From assembly GCA_963627215.1 (NCBI GenBank), contig CAVGAH010000092.1:1-8296 (forward strand): a DNA stretch of 8,296 bases, in the 5' to 3' direction. The notes under the pieces were generated by a model that was not told where the DNA came from, made no database searches, and saw nothing but the letters and a program-made list of their open reading frames with translations. Source of the stretch: CAKQOE01 sp963627215 (GTDB lineage: Bacteria; Bacillota; Clostridia; Peptostreptococcales; Anaerovoracaceae). Shown one piece after another: positions 6,319 through 8,296 of this stretch. How positions within the stretch are numbered: position 1 is the stretch's first letter; every line of letters starts with the position of its first letter. A program made the translations under genes and the position numbers.

Positions 6319-7791
6319 CTATTCTTTAATGATATACGAATGTGACTGGCTCATGCTTATCGTCCGTCCCCGGACATACGGGCTTATGCTCCGCTTTTTT
6401 ATATCTGCGCTCAACGCTGTTCCTGCAAAATGATCTGCTATGAGGAATTCCTCCCTTACGCTTCCTTTCATATTTATCTGGATCAGATCCATGATCCGCA
6501 GGAGTTTGACATCTTCCTTTTCTGTCATCATAAGGAGCTTAAGATAATTTTCGTATGTCATCACGCTGTTTCCGTTTATGCGTATATAACCGCCGTCAGC
6601 TTCGGCTTCCATCAGACTGCTCAAGGTTACCGCCCATGTATCATCGCTTTTCATTATCGGTACGCCGTTTCCGGCTTCCAGATTTTTCATATCATTTACT
6701 GTCTCAACTGCACTCCACACTGCAAGTATTACATATTGAGTAAGCTTCGCCCAAGGGCCGGGCGTCAGAGCTTCAGCCATAGCCATAGCTTCGCCTTTTT
6801 TACCGGCATCAGTAAAAACATACGCTGCATTCATTGCTTCTCTTACAGAAAATATCGCTGTGTATGCTCTCCTGTAGTTAGCCTTGTCTGACATATTTCC
6901 GTACAGGATATACTCGACTTCATTCTGGAAAAAGCCTGTTTTTGACGCGCTGCTGTGATCTCTGAAATAGTCTGCAGCATACTGGGCTATCATGTAATTC
7001 TCATAGAGCGCGCCTATACCGTTCGCTCCTGAAAATATATATTCGATCATTCCCGAGCCGTCGAATGCTCCCTTTCCGCTTACTCCGTGCGTGACCGAAG
7101 GCAGGCTGTCCTTTATACGCCTGTTTCGCAGTACATTGTCGCTTCCCGGCGTCTGAGCCTCAGTATTCCTTGCTTCCTCGCCTTTTTTCTTAAGCATCCT
7201 GTGAACGTTCCTTATAGACACAAAATCAGTGCCGTCGGCTACTGCACCTCCGTTTGCCTCTGCACTTTCCTTCTGAGCCTGCTCTGCTCTGTCCATTGCA
7301 GACTCTTCATCATCTGTAATCCGCTTTATTTCATCTCTGTTTTTTATGCCGGAAATTATATCACCGAGACTTTCTGACACGATGTCAGCAGCATCATCTG
7401 CCGCTCTGTATTTCATGAGTTGAGTTATCTGAAGCTTAAGATTTTCAGGCTCAGCAAGAGAATACGCTGCATTTTCCGCGCTTACAGACTCAACGCTGCT
7501 CCTTTTCAGCGGCGCTGCATCAAATGTTTCTTTCAACAGTTTTTCTGCGTTTTTCTCTACGCTTGACTCATCCATTTCAAACCCGAATATTCCGTAGCGT
7601 TTCTGAAGCTCTTTATCATAGCACGACAATATCACTCTGCCTGCATTGTCAAGAGCAGCGTCTGCTGTATTTTCAGCTGCGCGTCCTGACGCAAGCTCAC
7701 TGACCACACTGAGCGCTGATGCTATCGACATGAATATAACGGTGAGCAGGACGGCAGCAGAGCCGCAGCGTTTTTTTATTATACTGTTCAT
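6319..7791 (-). CDS. DUF5702 protein of the tad cluster
   Basis: 490 aa. The N-terminus is short and basic (MNSIIKKRCG), followed by one hydrophobic helix at about 11-31 (SAAVLLTVIFMSIASALSVV), then SELASGR and a stretch with CYDKELQKRYGIFGFEMDE (57-75). That stretch matches the family hallmark 'a...Yd..L.erYGlf', and together these features match DUF5702, found beside TadE genes in Clostridia. A glycine precedes the helix but there is no Glu at +5, so prepilin processing is uncertain. The large remainder should be extracellular; about 150-230 is highly charged and probably coiled or disordered (DDEESAMDRAEQAQKESAEA), and the C-terminal half is helical with aromatic residues. It may be a large minor pilin-like or assembly component; its function is not established. 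The start codon overlaps the stop of the upstream gene by 4 bp (ATGA), a coupling arrangement. Confidence 0.8.
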   Translation of the reverse strand: MNSIIKKRCGSAAVLLTVIFMSIASALSVVSELASGRAAENTADAALDNAGRVILSCYDKELQKRYGIFGFEMDESSVEKNAEKLLKETFDAAPLKRSSVESVSAENAAYSLAEPENLKLQITQLMKYRAADDAADIVSESLGDIISGIKNRDEIKRITDDEESAMDRAEQAQKESAEANGGAVADGTDFVSIRNVHRMLKKKGEEARNTEAQTPGSDNVLRNRRIKDSLPSVTHGVSGKGAFDGSGMIEYIFSGANGIGALYENYMIAQYAADYFRDHSSASKTGFFQNEVEYILYGNMSDKANYRRAYTAIFSVREAMNAAYVFTDAGKKGEAMAMAEALTPGPWAKLTQYVILAVWSAVETVNDMKNLEAGNGVPIMKSDDTWAVTLSSLMEAEADGGYIRINGNSVMTYENYLKLLMMTEKEDVKLLRIMDLIQINMKGSVREEFLIADHFAGTALSADIKKRSISPYVRGRTISMSQSHSYIIKE

Positions 7792-8296
7792 TCGTTTTCC
7801 GTGCTCCCGGCGTAAGCGTTTTCATTAGTATCGTCTCCGACAGCGTCATTTCCGAAAATACCGCCTATAAGCTGCTTTTTCCATATAAGCTGCGCCTCAT
7901 TGACGGCAGAGCACTGTATCATGTATGCATCGCTGCGCGAAGCACTGAACATGCCTGACATTGACAGCTCTGCCGTATACGATGCCTTTACCCTTCCAAA
8001 AAGCAGACCGCTTTCTTCTGTAATACTGTATCCGTTCCTTCCGCCTGATGCTTCGCTGTAAGCTGCGTCATAATATCCATTATTATATCCATCATCGCCG
8101 CTATCGGGAGCATTATATTTTCCTTTTACGGCATCATATATTTCGCCCGTTCTTTTTACTGAGCGAGCCGTATCATCTGCTGTGCTCCGCGCGTCTATGC
8201 TCATAGCGGATGCTTTTGCGGAGCACGAGTAAAAATGTACCATGGCTGCCACCGACATAACGCTTACTACTATGATCACCGGATAAACGAGCGACG
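7788..8296 (-). CDS. TadE-like pseudopilin, N-terminus beyond the right edge
   Basis: 168 residues are visible. The frame stays open to the right edge, and its first visible residues SLVYPVIIVVSVMSVAAMVHFY form the membrane helix that in TadE-like proteins follows the prepilin cleavage site. The GTG at 8279 lies inside this helix, so the true start is upstream, outside the window. After the helix come a conserved-looking ARSTADDTARSVKRTGEIYDAVKGKY stretch, a low-complexity Gly/Tyr/Asp/Asn section (SGDDGYNNGYYDAAY), and a beta-like C-terminal part (LLFGRVKASYTAELSM). It ends in ATGA shared with the DUF5702 start. Likely a minor pseudopilin of the same tad apparatus; the family call rests on the helix, the size and the neighbours. 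Confidence 0.72.
   Translation of the reverse strand, partial: SLVYPVIIVVSVMSVAAMVHFYSCSAKASAMSIDARSTADDTARSVKRTGEIYDAVKGKYNAPDSGDDGYNNGYYDAAYSEASGGRNGYSITEESGLLFGRVKASYTAELSMSGMFSASRSDAYMIQCSAVNEAQLIWKKQLIGGIFGNDAVGDDTNENAYAGSTENE

Noticed and set aside
5804..6891. Two long plus-strand open frames opposite the TadE-like and DUF5702 genes.
   Set aside because: Their compositions are atypical (rich in Cys, Tyr, His, Arg), they match no family, and the minus-strand proteins clearly fit known families.

Overview
The window looks like the chromosome of an endospore-forming member of the Clostridia (Firmicutes), probably a gut-type Oscillospiraceae/Ruminococcaceae or Lachnospiraceae relative. The evidence is a GerA-type spore germination operon, a promoter of the forespore sigma type, strong Shine-Dalgarno sites, and the tail of a Clostridia-style tad (tight adherence, Flp-type pilus) cluster with DUF5702 and DUF6382 proteins. 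Base composition is moderate by eye, and isoleucine is often encoded by ATA. The species cannot be fixed from this window.

Layout. (1) 2-1429, minus strand: a cytosolic TPR-repeat protein whose C-terminus runs off the left edge. (2) 1430-1579: a divergent control region with an extended -10 housekeeping-type promoter for the TPR gene and a sigma-F/sigma-G type promoter for the germination operon. (3) 1580-4778, plus strand: three germination genes in the order A-C-B: a GerA-family membrane protein, a Ger(x)C-type lipoprotein and a GerAB-type permease. (4) 4756-8296, minus strand: four tightly packed genes. In transcription order they are a TadE-like pseudopilin (partial, N-terminus off the right edge), a DUF5702 protein, a second TadE-like pseudopilin carrying two copies of a YH-x3-C-x22-C-x2-C motif, and a DUF6382 protein.

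Function. The three ger products would form one nutrient-germinant receptor in the inner spore membrane, made in the forespore. The tad-side genes would supply minor pseudopilins and accessory proteins for a cell-surface pilus or secretion apparatus. The ATPase, platform, secretin-equivalent and prepilin peptidase genes are not visible here.

Most interesting points. Two of the three receptor subunits are short at the C-terminus: the lipoprotein stops at the end of its N-terminal domain, and the permease lacks about two membrane helices. The neighbouring DUF6382 protein lacks the FHA domain often found after DUF6382. The short permease and the short DUF6382 gene meet tail-to-tail with a 23-bp overlap, so the junction may be an old rearrangement point. 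The duplicated Cys/His module on a TadE-like protein is also unusual.
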